From Advenella mandrilli (GTDB lineage: Bacteria > Pseudomonadota > Gammaproteobacteria > Burkholderiales > Burkholderiaceae_B), in the NCBI RefSeq assembly GCF_016595155.1, contig NZ_JAENGP010000020.1, positions 1 through 35,338 on the forward strand: a DNA stretch of 35,338 nt, written 5' to 3'. How positions within the stretch are numbered: position 1 is the first letter of the stretch; each line of letters opens with the position of its first letter. Below are positions 26,919 through 34,948 of this stretch, in pieces. Under the pieces are notes generated by a model that did no database searches, was not told the DNA's origin, and saw only the letters and a list, made by a program, of their open reading frames with translations. The translations under genes were made by a program, and so were the position numbers.

Positions 26919-27526
26919 TTTCCGGCTACCTGATACACCCATTGAATAATGTCATGATTGATACGGGTGGATGCCCGCCCGAAAGCCTGGACAACTTCAG
27001 GTACCTGGCTTCCATCAACCACTTCGGTAACACTGAAATGATGACTGGCAATTACCCGACCGCTTTGGCCATCAGTAAGACTGACATCAAAGGCAATAAC
27101 GGCTGTTGGCTGCTCATTGCGGTATTCAACCTGAAAAGCGGTCAGATCTCCACGTAACTGATAATCTGCAAGCAGGTTTTCACGTTCATTACCAACCGCT
27201 TTCAGGTCGGTGGTTTTCCGGAAATCCTGAACAAGCCGGCTACGAAAAACAACCGGTGCCTGATCCCCCCAGCGACTGCCCTCATACACACTGAGACGAT
27301 TGCCGGATGGAATGACAGTAATACGGTCGGCATCCAGAAAACTGTTGGCATAAGGCGTGAAAACGATTAAAGACCTGGTAGACAACCCAGAAAAAACCGG
27401 TGCCGTTGCCTCATGGGCGGCCGGCAACTGATAAACCGTGAGCGGGTTTGATTTGGGAAGAATTGAACACGCGCCAAGTAATAAAACCAGCGCTGACAGT
27501 AAGATGCGTCTGGATTGCCTTATCAT
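26915..27526 (-). CDS. PqiC-like ABC transport auxiliary lipoprotein
   Basis: A 203-aa outer-membrane lipoprotein: signal sequence MIRQSRRILLSALVLLLGAC with Cys20, then a mature domain with the DUF330/PqiC pattern (LTVYQLP, SFLDADRITVIPSGNRLSVYEGSRWGDQAPVVFRSRL). Proteins of this family work with MCE-domain transporters by bridging to the outer membrane. It overlaps the mlaD-like gene by 4 bp and is the last of the four transporter genes. Confidence 0.85.
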   Translation of the reverse strand: MIRQSRRILLSALVLLLGACSILPKSNPLTVYQLPAAHEATAPVFSGLSTRSLIVFTPYANSFLDADRITVIPSGNRLSVYEGSRWGDQAPVVFRSRLVQDFRKTTDLKAVGNERENLLADYQLRGDLTAFQVEYRNEQPTAVIAFDVSLTDGQSGRVIASHHFSVTEVVDGSQVPEVVQAFGRASTRINHDIIQWVYQVAGK

Positions 27527-28461
27527 GGTTTGAACTCCTTGATTTGATTGCCGTGCAGCAGATACTCGGACGGATTATCTTTTAATTGACGGATAATGCC
27601 CTGTAAGTCACTAAATGCATTGCGGAACTCAAGCAAGGCCGGACCAATACCCTTGAGCCCCTGCATGCCTTGCCCGATCGCGCCCTGATTGTTTTTAACC
27701 AGCTGCTGAATATTGGCACCCGCATTTTCCACTGACTGCATAGCCTGGCTGGCACTTTCCAACACCTTGGCACCCTGCCGGCTAAGCAACTCATTGCCAT
27801 TACTGGCCAGATCAGAAATAAATTTCATCGCGCCATTGACCTGTTTAACCATGGCGGTTACTTCTGTGAGCAAGCCATCCACACTGGTTTCCTGGGCAGA
27901 CAGGAAATTGCTGATGTCTTCAATGTTATCAAGGGTATTGCCAATTTTTTCTGCATTTTCATCCGACAAGACATTTTTAGCATTCACAATCAGCTCCGTC
28001 AGGTTGTACATCAATGACTCGCTATTGCTCAACAATGCCATCAGGGCCGAGGGGGTTGCCAAGATGACCGGATCGTTACCATCAACACCCACTAATTCAG
28101 GACTGCCTGGCGAACCGCCACTGAATTCAATCACCGAAAGCCCCGTAATACCTGTAATGCTTAACTTGGCAGTAACGTCCTGCTTGATGGGTACATCTGA
28201 CTGAACCCTAACTCGGGCCAGCACTTTGCGTGGGTCATTAGGGTCCAAAGACAGGGAAACGACATCGCCCACCTTGATACCACTGTATTGCACGGCACTG
28301 CCCTTGGACAAGCCGCTAACCCCCTGATTAAATTCAATAATGTAATAACGGGCATTATTATCAGCACTGGACTTGCCCAACCACAGGGCAAATAACAAGG
28401 CTGCCGCTGTACACACAACGGTAAAAATGCCAATTAGCACATGATGCGCCTTGGGTTCCAT
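27523..28461 (-). CDS. MlaD-like MCE-domain protein
   Basis: The 312-aa protein has one N-terminal membrane anchor (residues 8-28, VLIGIFTVVCTAAALLFALW), an MCE domain (about 40-120, with QGVSGLSKGSAVQYSGIKVGDV and ITGLSVIEFSGG), and a long helical C-terminal region (about 140-290). Single-MCE proteins form hexameric rings that carry phospholipids between the inner and outer membranes. It starts 5 bp after the ATPase gene. The long C-terminal helix bundle is bigger than in E. coli MlaD and resembles the lipid-channel extension of PqiB/YebT-type proteins. Confidence 0.88.
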   Translation of the reverse strand: MEPKAHHVLIGIFTVVCTAAALLFALWLGKSSADNNARYYIIEFNQGVSGLSKGSAVQYSGIKVGDVVSLSLDPNDPRKVLARVRVQSDVPIKQDVTAKLSITGITGLSVIEFSGGSPGSPELVGVDGNDPVILATPSALMALLSNSESLMYNLTELIVNAKNVLSDENAEKIGNTLDNIEDISNFLSAQETSVDGLLTEVTAMVKQVNGAMKFISDLASNGNELLSRQGAKVLESASQAMQSVENAGANIQQLVKNNQGAIGQGMQGLKGIGPALLEFRNAFSDLQGIIRQLKDNPSEYLLHGNQIKEFKP

Positions 28462-28466
28462 TCTTT

Positions 28467-29270
28467 CTACTCCTGGGACAACGGGTGTCCCGCATGATAG
28501 GCCGCCCTTCCTCGGGGACCATGAAAATATTCCTGAATCCAGGGATTGTCAATTTGCTCTATTTTTTCCAGTACATCAACCGCCAATACTTTCTTTTCTG
28601 ACAAAACCGCAACCCGGTCACAAGCGGTATACAGGGTATCCAGGTCATGGGTAACCAGAAAAATGGTTAACCCCAGGGCATTTCGCAAGGTCATGATCAG
28701 CTGGTCAAAACTGGCAGCCCCGATGGGATCCAGCCCCGCTGTTGGCTCATCCAGAAACAGGATTGCCGGGTCCAGTGCCAGGGACCGCGCCAGGGCCGCA
28801 CGCTTAACCATACCTCCTGACAGGCTGGCCGGATAATCATCGGCTGCCTTGGCGGGCAAACCGGCCAGGGCAATTTTAAGACGGGCAATTTCCTCGGCAT
28901 CAGCCCGCTTCAGGCCCGCCTGTTCTATTAAAGGAAAAGCCACATTTTCAAGTACAGTAAGAGATGAGTACAAGGCACCGCGCTGAAACAGCACACCAAA
29001 CTTTGTTTCCAGCTGTGAGCGGTCGCGGTCTGACAACTGAAGCAGGTTTTGTCCAAAAACCTTGACTGAACCGGCAACCGGCCTGAGCAAACCTACGATG
29101 GAGCGTAACAGCACTGACTTGCCGGTACCCGACCCGCCAACGACCCCCATGATCTCTCCCTGATACACATCCAGATCAAGATCCTTGTGGACGACATGGG
29201 TACCAAAACTGTTCACCAGCCCCCTGACTTCAATAACCGTTGTGGGGTTTTCAGGCAATTGAGCTACCAT
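28467..29270 (-). CDS. MlaF-like ABC transporter ATP-binding protein
   Basis: A 267-aa ABC ATPase: Walker A GGSGTGKS, signature LSGGM, Walker B ILFLDEPTAGLDP and H-loop LVTHDL. The LSGGMVKRAALARSLALDP wording is typical of MlaF-type lipid transport ATPases. Its ATG overlaps the last codons of the permease gene by 7 bp. It energises the MlaE/MlaD complex at the inner membrane. Confidence 0.9.
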   Translation of the reverse strand: MVAQLPENPTTVIEVRGLVNSFGTHVVHKDLDLDVYQGEIMGVVGGSGTGKSVLLRSIVGLLRPVAGSVKVFGQNLLQLSDRDRSQLETKFGVLFQRGALYSSLTVLENVAFPLIEQAGLKRADAEEIARLKIALAGLPAKAADDYPASLSGGMVKRAALARSLALDPAILFLDEPTAGLDPIGAASFDQLIMTLRNALGLTIFLVTHDLDTLYTACDRVAVLSEKKVLAVDVLEKIEQIDNPWIQEYFHGPRGRAAYHAGHPLSQE

Positions 29271-30400
29271 CCCATTTCCATAAAAAACAAGGCAGCCAGG
29301 GCATCAAGCAAAATAACCAAAAAAATACATTGCACCACACTGGAGGTGGTGTGTTCGCCCACCGATTCGGCACTGCCACTAACCTTGAAACCTTCATGGC
29401 ACCCAACCACAGCAATTACAAAAGCAAAAATTGGTGCTTTGGAAATACCAATCCAGAAATGACGGACCTCGACATTTTCACTAATGATATCCATGAACAT
29501 GACCGGTGAAATACCCAGACTTAAGGTACAGACTGCCAGGCCACCCAGGATGCCCGACACCATGCCCAGGAAAGTAAGGATAGGCAGGGCAACCAGCAAG
29601 GCCAGCACCCGTGGAATGACCAACAGGTAAACGGGATTCAGGCCCGAGGCCTTGATGGCATCAATTTCTTCATTGACCTTCATGGAACCCAGCTGTGCCG
29701 TAAATGCACTGGCGGTTCTGCCTGCCATGAGAATGGAGGTGAGCAAAATGGCAAACTCGCGCAAGTTGGAAAATGCCACCAAATGCACCGTGTACACCGA
29801 AGCGCCAAACTCGGCCAATACGGTGGCTCCCAGAAAGGCAATGACCGCCCCCACCATAAAGGTTAATAACATTACGATGGGTACGGCATTGAGCCCACTA
29901 CTTTGTACCTGGGCAACCACCGAGGTAAAACGCCATTGACCGGGGTGCCAAAGAAGACGGAACAGAGCCTCAAGTATTAAACCGGCAAACCCCAGAAGCG
30001 AGATAAACTGCTGCCAGACAGCACTGACTGAATACCCTGTTTGCCCAAAAAAACGGCTAATTGCGCCGGGTTTTTTCTTTTGTATGGCGGGGTTTGTTAA
30101 TTCAAGTGCCTGTGCCACTGTGTGGATAAGTGCTTTTTTTTCTGCCGGCAACATACTGTCTGCCAGTAATAGCTGACGCGTATTTTCGTGCCCCAGCAAT
30201 TGAATCAGCGCTGATGCGCCAACGGTATCAAGCCTGCCTAGCCGGCTGGTGTCCAGACTGCTTTTGTCGGGTAGCGGCTGTTTTTTATAGCGGCTTGAGA
30301 GTTTTTCCAATGCAGAAAAATTACCCAGTGTCCAGTCACCCTGAATACAAAGATAATTACCATCTGATCGCTGCTCGGTAACCAGAAATTCAGCTTGCAT
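29264..30400 (-). CDS. MlaE-family permease with N-terminal STAS domain
   Basis: The 378-aa membrane protein (ATG at 30400; a GTG lies 9 bp earlier) has an N-terminal STAS-like domain (about 1-105, with SLDTSRLGRLDTVGASALIQ) fused to an MlaE permease domain (about 125-378, including LTFMVGAVIAFLGATVLAEFG and the coupling motif MKVNEEIDAIKASGLNP). In E. coli Mla, the STAS subunit is the separate protein MlaB; here it is fused. It is the first gene of the packed unit that runs through the ATPase, so its promoter, which I could not define, probably drives all eight genes. Confidence 0.9.
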   Translation of the reverse strand: MQAEFLVTEQRSDGNYLCIQGDWTLGNFSALEKLSSRYKKQPLPDKSSLDTSRLGRLDTVGASALIQLLGHENTRQLLLADSMLPAEKKALIHTVAQALELTNPAIQKKKPGAISRFFGQTGYSVSAVWQQFISLLGFAGLILEALFRLLWHPGQWRFTSVVAQVQSSGLNAVPIVMLLTFMVGAVIAFLGATVLAEFGASVYTVHLVAFSNLREFAILLTSILMAGRTASAFTAQLGSMKVNEEIDAIKASGLNPVYLLVIPRVLALLVALPILTFLGMVSGILGGLAVCTLSLGISPVMFMDIISENVEVRHFWIGISKAPIFAFVIAVVGCHEGFKVSGSAESVGEHTTSSVVQCIFLVILLDALAALFFMEMGW

Positions 30401-30489
30401 ATGATTCACATTGAAAATAACCGTAACGCATATTAGTCTTTACTTATCAAACAATTTTTGCACAGGGTTAACTATAATTCATTTAAGTT

Positions 30490-31095
30490 CTAAAAACCCA
30501 AATCTGAACCAGCCCCCAGCAAAGTGGCTACGCCCAGTGCGGCAAAAATACAGGCGGCAATCGTATGCACCAGCCTCATGGGAATCCGGTCGGCCAGCTT
30601 GTCGCCAATAAATACCGCCGGTACATTGGCAATCATCATACCCAATGTGGTACCAATAACCACCATCAATAACGTTGTAAAGTGAGCGCCAATAGCAGGT
30701 GCTGAATAGTGTGCAGCCATGGCTACCGTAGCAATCTGGGTTTTATCACCCATTTCTGCCAGGAAAAAAGTAATCAGCGTGGCCCCGAAAACCCCAAATT
30801 TGCCGGCAATGGTGGTTTCCTCTTCTTCGATTTTATCGGGAATCAAGGTCCAGATGGCCATAGCAATAAATGAAAGACCCAGTACCCAGCGTAAAATCTC
30901 GGGACTAACCGCCGAGGTAATCCAGCCCCCCAAGGCGCCAGCCAAACCGTGATTAACGATAGTGGCAACAAAAATACCAAGAATAATAGGAAGGGGTTTT
31001 TTAAAGCGGGCGGCAAGAATAAACGCCAGCAACTGGGTTTTATCGCCCATTTCAGCCAGGGCAACCACGCCGGTAGAAACAAGAAGTGCTTCCAT
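30490..31095 (-). CDS. UPF0016/TMEM165-family manganese exporter (MneA-like)
   Basis: The 201-aa inner-membrane protein has six hydrophobic segments and two copies of the family motif E-M-G-D-K-T-Q (residues near 15 and 114), one per half, as expected for the internally duplicated GDT1/TMEM165 fold. Bacterial members such as MneA export Mn2+. The gene is preceded by a yybP-ykoY manganese riboswitch, strongly supporting Mn2+ export as its job. No strong Shine-Dalgarno is seen; the start is at the ATG after the riboswitch. Confidence 0.92.
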   Translation of the reverse strand: MEALLVSTGVVALAEMGDKTQLLAFILAARFKKPLPIILGIFVATIVNHGLAGALGGWITSAVSPEILRWVLGLSFIAMAIWTLIPDKIEEEETTIAGKFGVFGATLITFFLAEMGDKTQIATVAMAAHYSAPAIGAHFTTLLMVVIGTTLGMMIANVPAVFIGDKLADRIPMRLVHTIAACIFAALGVATLLGAGSDLGF

Positions 31096-31262
31096 AATTT
31101 ACACCAAGGCCGGAATGAGACGAATGACTACTGTATTTCTCCGGCCAAGTAAGGGAAACACAATAATCAAAGGTCTTGCCAAGTTGTGTAAACCGTTTAC
31201 GCCATAGCGAATGCCAAGTATGTTGACGTAAACCTCTGGTAACAGAGAGGCTACTCCCCAAT
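31096..31262 (-). ncRNA. yybP-ykoY manganese riboswitch leader
   Basis: On the minus strand the leader carries the conserved yybP-ykoY landmarks: GGGGAGTAGCC (31259-31249), GTCAACATACTTGGC (31227-31213) and GGCAAGACCTTTG (31180-31168). This aptamer binds Mn2+ and turns on Mn export genes. Downstream, a 7-bp inverted repeat (GGCCGGA and TCCGGCC, 31108-31146) forms a hairpin just before the start codon; it lacks a T run, so control is probably at translation. The aptamer borders are approximate. Confidence 0.88.
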
Positions 31263-31426
31263 GAAGTGAGCGAATTCTAGCATGTAAAATAAACCAGGAG
31301 GTCGTTTTACATTCACAATATAAAAAAACTATTGGTTTGATAGCCCACAAAAAAATAAAGATACTGAATGTTTTGGGGGCCACCAAGACCCGTTAATGCC
31401 GTTTCGTTTAAGAATCATGCCAGTTT

Positions 31427-32410
31427 TTAACTTGCGGTTGCCAGCCCTTTTTCATCAAAAAGCCCGTCAAACAGAACAGAGCTTAAATAGCGCTCACCAG
31501 AATCGGGCAAAATAGCCACAATCACTTTGCCTACATTTTCGGGCAGCTTGGCTAAACGAACGGCTGCCGCTACCGCTGCCCCACTGGAAATACCCGAAAT
31601 AATGCCTTCTTCCCGGGCAAGACGCAATGCATAAGCAAGCGCATCGTCATTGGAGACCTGCTCTACCGAATCAATTAAAGATAGATCTAGTACTGCGGGA
31701 ATAAAACCGGCACCGATCCCCTGGATTTTATGTGGCCCTGGCTTAATGTCCTGGCCACTGCGCACCTGGCTAATGACCGGGCTGTCGACAGGCTCTACGG
31801 CAACGGCCTGGATATTTTTACCTTTGGCTTTCTTGATATAGCGGGTTGCCCCTGTGATGGTGCCACCCGTACCCACCCCCGAGACAAGGATATCAATGGT
31901 GCCATCAGTATCGTTCCAGATTTCCGGACCGGTGGTTGCTTCATGAACGGCAGGATTGGCCGGGTTTTTAAATTGCTGCAGCAACACATATTTAGCTGGA
32001 TCGGAAGCGGCAATTTCTTCTGCCTTGGCAATAGCACCATTCATACCTTTGGCACCCTCGGTAAGCACCAGTTTGGCACCAAACGCAGCCAGCAGTTTAC
32101 GGCGCTCAAGACTCATGGTATCAGGCATGGTCAGGGTAATGGGGATACCTTTTGAGGCGGCCACAAATGCCAGCGCAATACCGGTATTACCACTGGTTGG
32201 CTCAACAATTTCTTTGCCGGCAGTCAAAATGCCTTTTTGCTCTGCATCGGCAACCATGGCAGCGCCAATTCGGCACTTGACCGAATAAGCGGGATTACGC
32301 CCTTCGATTTTTGCCAGAACCGTTGCGCCCGCACCATCGGTAACACGATTCAATTTAACCAAAGGTGTGCGGCCTATTGCCTGTGCATTATCAGAAAACC
32401 ATTTAGACAT
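31427..32410 (-). CDS. cysK: Cysteine synthase A (O-acetylserine sulfhydrylase)
   Basis: CysK makes cysteine from O-acetylserine and sulfide. The 327-aa PLP enzyme has the lysine that binds PLP in [11 protein letters not shown], the substrate loop PTSGNTGIA, and the phosphate loop [10 protein letters not shown]. The ATG at 32410 ([20 protein letters not shown]) is chosen; a longer frame upstream is AT-rich and not family-like. It lies alone between the Mn exporter and a divergent SDR gene. With the methionine module at the other end of the window it covers sulfur amino acid synthesis, but there is no operon link. Confidence 0.96.
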   Translation of the reverse strand: MSKWFSDNAQAIGRTPLVKLNRVTDGAGATVLAKIEGRNPAYSVKCRIGAAMVADAEQKGILTAGKEIVEPTSGNTGIALAFVAASKGIPITLTMPDTMSLERRKLLAAFGAKLVLTEGAKGMNGAIAKAEEIAASDPAKYVLLQQFKNPANPAVHEATTGPEIWNDTDGTIDILVSGVGTGGTITGATRYIKKAKGKNIQAVAVEPVDSPVISQVRSGQDIKPGPHKIQGIGAGFIPAVLDLSLIDSVEQVSNDDALAYALRLAREEGIISGISSGAAVAAAVRLAKLPENVGKVIVAILPDSGERYLSSVLFDGLFDEKGLATAS

Positions 32411-32595
32411 AACTATATCCACATAAAAAATTGCTAAAAATTTTAAATCTACTAGATCAAAACCGTAAAAAAGTATAGGTTGATTCTTTACAAAAAAGAA
32501 CAACAAATTGATTAACTCTATATTACTAATATTTATATAAATAACATGAAAAATAATGTAAAACTAAGGCAATACAAACCATTCAGGAGGAAAAA

Positions 32596-33369
32596 TTGAA
32601 TCTGGAGCTTGCAAATAAACAGGTACTTATTACGGGTGGATCACGAGGAATAGGATTGGCCAGCGCCATAGCCCTGGCCAGGGAAGGTGCACATATCCAT
32701 CTGGTTTCGGGCAATGCCAAAACCCTGGCAAAGGCGGCTGACGCTTTAAAATCACAAACCGGTACAACAGCACAAACCACAGTCCTTGATTTATCCAGCC
32801 AGAAAAATCGCGAGCAGCTGGCTCCTGTTTTGGAAAACACCGACATTCTGGTTAATAATGCGGGCGCTATTCCCGGAGGCGGCTTTCGGGAAGTTGATCA
32901 CGCCACCTGGCTAAAAGCCTGGGATCTGAAGGTACACGGTTATATAGAACTGACCCGATTGGCCCTGGATATCATGATGGCAAGAAAATCAGGCGTGATT
33001 ATTAACGTAATTGGCGCTGCAGGCAGTAACCCCCGCTATGAATACCTGGCCGGCTCTACCGGCAATGCTGCATTAATTGCCTTTACCAAGGCGGTTGGCG
33101 GATACAGCAGTACAGCCGGTGTACGCGTGCTGGGCCTTAACCCTGGCCCCACCAAAACAGACCGCCTGCTTACGCTTTACAGGTCTCGCGCACAAGCTAA
33201 ATTCAATGATCCTGAACGCTGGCAGGAACTACTTGAGCATTTGCCTTTTGGTCGTCCTGCCGAGCCCGAAGAAATGGCCGATATTGTTGCTTTTCTAGCC
33301 TCGGCAAGAGCCTCTTATCTTACCGGCCTGGTTATTGAAGCCGATGGCGGGGCCAGCTTTCTGAAATAA
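32596..33369 (+). CDS. Short-chain dehydrogenase/reductase with atypical active site
   Basis: The start is a TTG preceded by a strong AGGAGG (32585-32590) 5 bp upstream. The 257-aa protein has the SDR NAD(P) loop TGGSRGIG (residues 13-20) and NNAG (87-90), and a C-terminal LTGLVIEADGG. At the catalytic site, where SDRs usually have Ser and Tyr-x-x-x-Lys, the sequence reads INVIGAAGSNPRYEYLAGSTGNAALIAF in two parts: INVIGAAG, then YEYLAGSTGNAAL. The serine is Gly/Ala and the expected lysine position is Ser or Asn. It may use altered chemistry or be a non-redox SDR. The substrate is unknown. Confidence 0.83.
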   Translation: MNLELANKQVLITGGSRGIGLASAIALAREGAHIHLVSGNAKTLAKAADALKSQTGTTAQTTVLDLSSQKNREQLAPVLENTDILVNNAGAIPGGGFREVDHATWLKAWDLKVHGYIELTRLALDIMMARKSGVIINVIGAAGSNPRYEYLAGSTGNAALIAFTKAVGGYSSTAGVRVLGLNPGPTKTDRLLTLYRSRAQAKFNDPERWQELLEHLPFGRPAEPEEMADIVAFLASARASYLTGLVIEADGGASFLK

Positions 33370-33424
33370 GCAAGCGGTTTCCGGCAACATCTTCACGCCT
33401 GCTTTCACAAACAGCTCAAATTAA

Positions 33425-33461
33425 AAGGACTGAAATCGGTTGAATACCGGATTCAGTCCTT
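33425..33461 (+). terminator. Stable hairpin downstream of the SDR gene
   Basis: AAGGACTGAA (33425-33434) pairs with TTCAGTCCTT (33452-33461), with extra CGG/CCG pairing inside. There is no T run after it on the plus strand, so it may be a weak terminator or an RNA-protecting structure. Confidence 0.6.
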
Positions 33462-33739
33462 GAGTACTCTCTAAACCCAATTACTCAACGATTGGTGGTT
33501 AGAGTAAATAGGCGCTTGGGGGTCTTTTAAAACCAATCGTATAAGTAGGTTGTAATAAACCGGTAATCTGGTTATAAACCCCAAAACGCTTATTAAACGA
33601 TCAAACCTTATTAAAACAAAAATTAAATATTATTTATCAATAACTTATAAAAATATTTCAATCTTATGAAATAGTTATCCACAATGATCTCAACAAAATT
33701 TGTGGACAGCTTTAGCCATGTGGACAAATTTTCGCTGCT
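33462..33739. other. AT-rich non-coding region with three DnaA-box-like sequences
   Basis: The 278-bp gap carries a perfect DnaA box TTATCCACA at 33675-33683, and two near-boxes on the minus strand: CTGTCCACA (33709-33701) and TTGTCCACA (33727-33719). Just to the left lies a nearly pure A/T stretch (about 33597-33672) with two copies of CTTATTAAA, and further left a 9-bp inverted repeat ACGATTGGT/ACCAATCGT (33487-33495 and 33532-33540). This is an origin-like layout (unwinding element plus DnaA boxes), but no dnaA, dnaN or gyrB gene is adjacent. A DnaA-controlled or titration site is the alternative. Confidence 0.45.
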
Positions 33740-34354
33740 TTACACTGACCTGCCCTTGACCAGCGCTGTTGTGATTTCAGCCACGTGTTTACCCTGATAA
33801 TGCGCGCCATCCAGCTCATTTTTACTGGGTTTCCTGGCACCGTCACCACCTGCAATGGTAGAGGCACCATAGGGGCTGCCGCCGGTGACTTCATCAAGGA
33901 TCATTTGCCCCTGGAATGAATAAGGCAAGCCAACCACAATAAAGCCCTGGTGCAGCAGCACAGTATGGGTTGATAAAATAGTGCTTTCCTGCCCGCCATG
34001 CTGGGTGGCGGTAGACGTAAAGACGCTGCCCACTTTACCAATTAAGGCCCCCGAAGCCCATAAACCGCCCGTTTGATCCAGGAAGTTTTTCATTTGGGCG
34101 GCCATATTGCCAAAACGGGTTGGCGTGCCAAAAACAATGGCATCGTATTCAACCAGTTCTGCCGTGGTGGCAATGGGCGCCTGCTGGTCCAGCTTGAAAT
34201 GCGCATTGCGGGCAACCTCTTCGGGAACCAGCTCGGGTACCCGTTTAACCACGACCTCGGTACCTGCCACCGCCCGCGCACCTTCGGCAACTGCTTGCGC
34301 CATGGTTTCTATATGCCCGTAGGAAGAATAATAAAGTACTAAAATCTTTGCCAT
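33740..34354 (-). CDS. wrbA: NAD(P)H:quinone oxidoreductase WrbA
   Basis: A flavodoxin-like FMN enzyme that reduces quinones by two electrons. The 204-aa protein begins [19 protein letters not shown] (FMN phosphate loop), has [36 protein letters not shown] and the C-terminal [15 protein letters not shown] of WrbA. The AAGGA site 8 bp before the ATG fixes the start. It lies downstream of sixA on the same strand with a 93-bp gap. Confidence 0.95.
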   Translation of the reverse strand: MAKILVLYYSSYGHIETMAQAVAEGARAVAGTEVVVKRVPELVPEEVARNAHFKLDQQAPIATTAELVEYDAIVFGTPTRFGNMAAQMKNFLDQTGGLWASGALIGKVGSVFTSTATQHGGQESTILSTHTVLLHQGFIVVGLPYSFQGQMILDEVTGGSPYGASTIAGGDGARKPSKNELDGAHYQGKHVAEITTALVKGRSV

Positions 34355-34447
34355 GATGATTCCTTCTGTTAAGGTATTTACTGCGGGTTAAAACACAAAG
34401 AAACGTACCAACAAAAACAGTATATTACAAAACCGCCCAAACAATGA

Positions 34448-34948
34448 CTAGGCCACCGGGTGCTCATTCTTGGGAAAATCATACAAAGCCCGATGCAAAT
34501 TTTCACGGGAAATATCCGCCCAGGCATCAACATCAAACTGTAATTCCAGCATGGCGCAAGTTGGCATGTAAGCAACGCTGTCGGTAAACAAATGCACAAA
34601 ATCAGTCAGCTCCGGATTATGTCCAACCAGCATGACATACGACAGTCCGTCATCAAAACCGTTCACCACTTCAAGAATATCGTCAGGCTGGCAAGCATAT
34701 AGGCGGTCATTCACGGCAATATTCCTGTGTTTATATTCCAGCTCCTTGCCAATGGCTTTTGCCGTTTCCACGGTTCGTACAGCCGGGCTGGTCACCAGCA
34801 AGTCGGGTTTGACTCCCCGGTTCGCCAAACGCGAACCCATTTTAACGACATCATGCTTTCCTCTGCCGGCCAATGGACGAATACGATCCGGCAAGGTGGG
34901 ATCACTCCAGCTTGATTTTGCATGACGTACCAATAGTAAGGTTTTCAT
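34448..34948 (-). CDS. sixA: SixA-type histidine phosphatase
   Basis: A 166-aa member of the histidine phosphatase superfamily: LLVRHAKSSWSDP (catalytic RH motif), VTSPAVRTVETAKAI and the second His in LVGHNPELTDFV. SixA-like proteins dephosphorylate histidine phosphotransfer domains; in E. coli the main target is the PTS-Ntr phosphocarrier. The start ATG at 34948 overlaps the IscB-like stop codon (ATGA), and a TTG lies just upstream. Because a mobile element ends right at its start, its original promoter is probably lost or altered. Confidence 0.87.
   Translation of the reverse strand: MKTLLLVRHAKSSWSDPTLPDRIRPLAGRGKHDVVKMGSRLANRGVKPDLLVTSPAVRTVETAKAIGKELEYKHRNIAVNDRLYACQPDDILEVVNGFDDGLSYVMLVGHNPELTDFVHLFTDSVAYMPTCAMLELQFDVDAWADISRENLHRALYDFPKNEHPVA

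Noticed and set aside
27713-28204. A 163-codon plus-strand frame within the mlaD-like gene
   Set aside because: It is antisense to a clear MCE-domain protein and its composition is that of a shadow frame.
30121-30129. A perfect DnaA-box sequence TGTGGATAA
   Set aside because: It is isolated within the permease coding region with no partner boxes or A/T stretch, so chance is the simplest reading.
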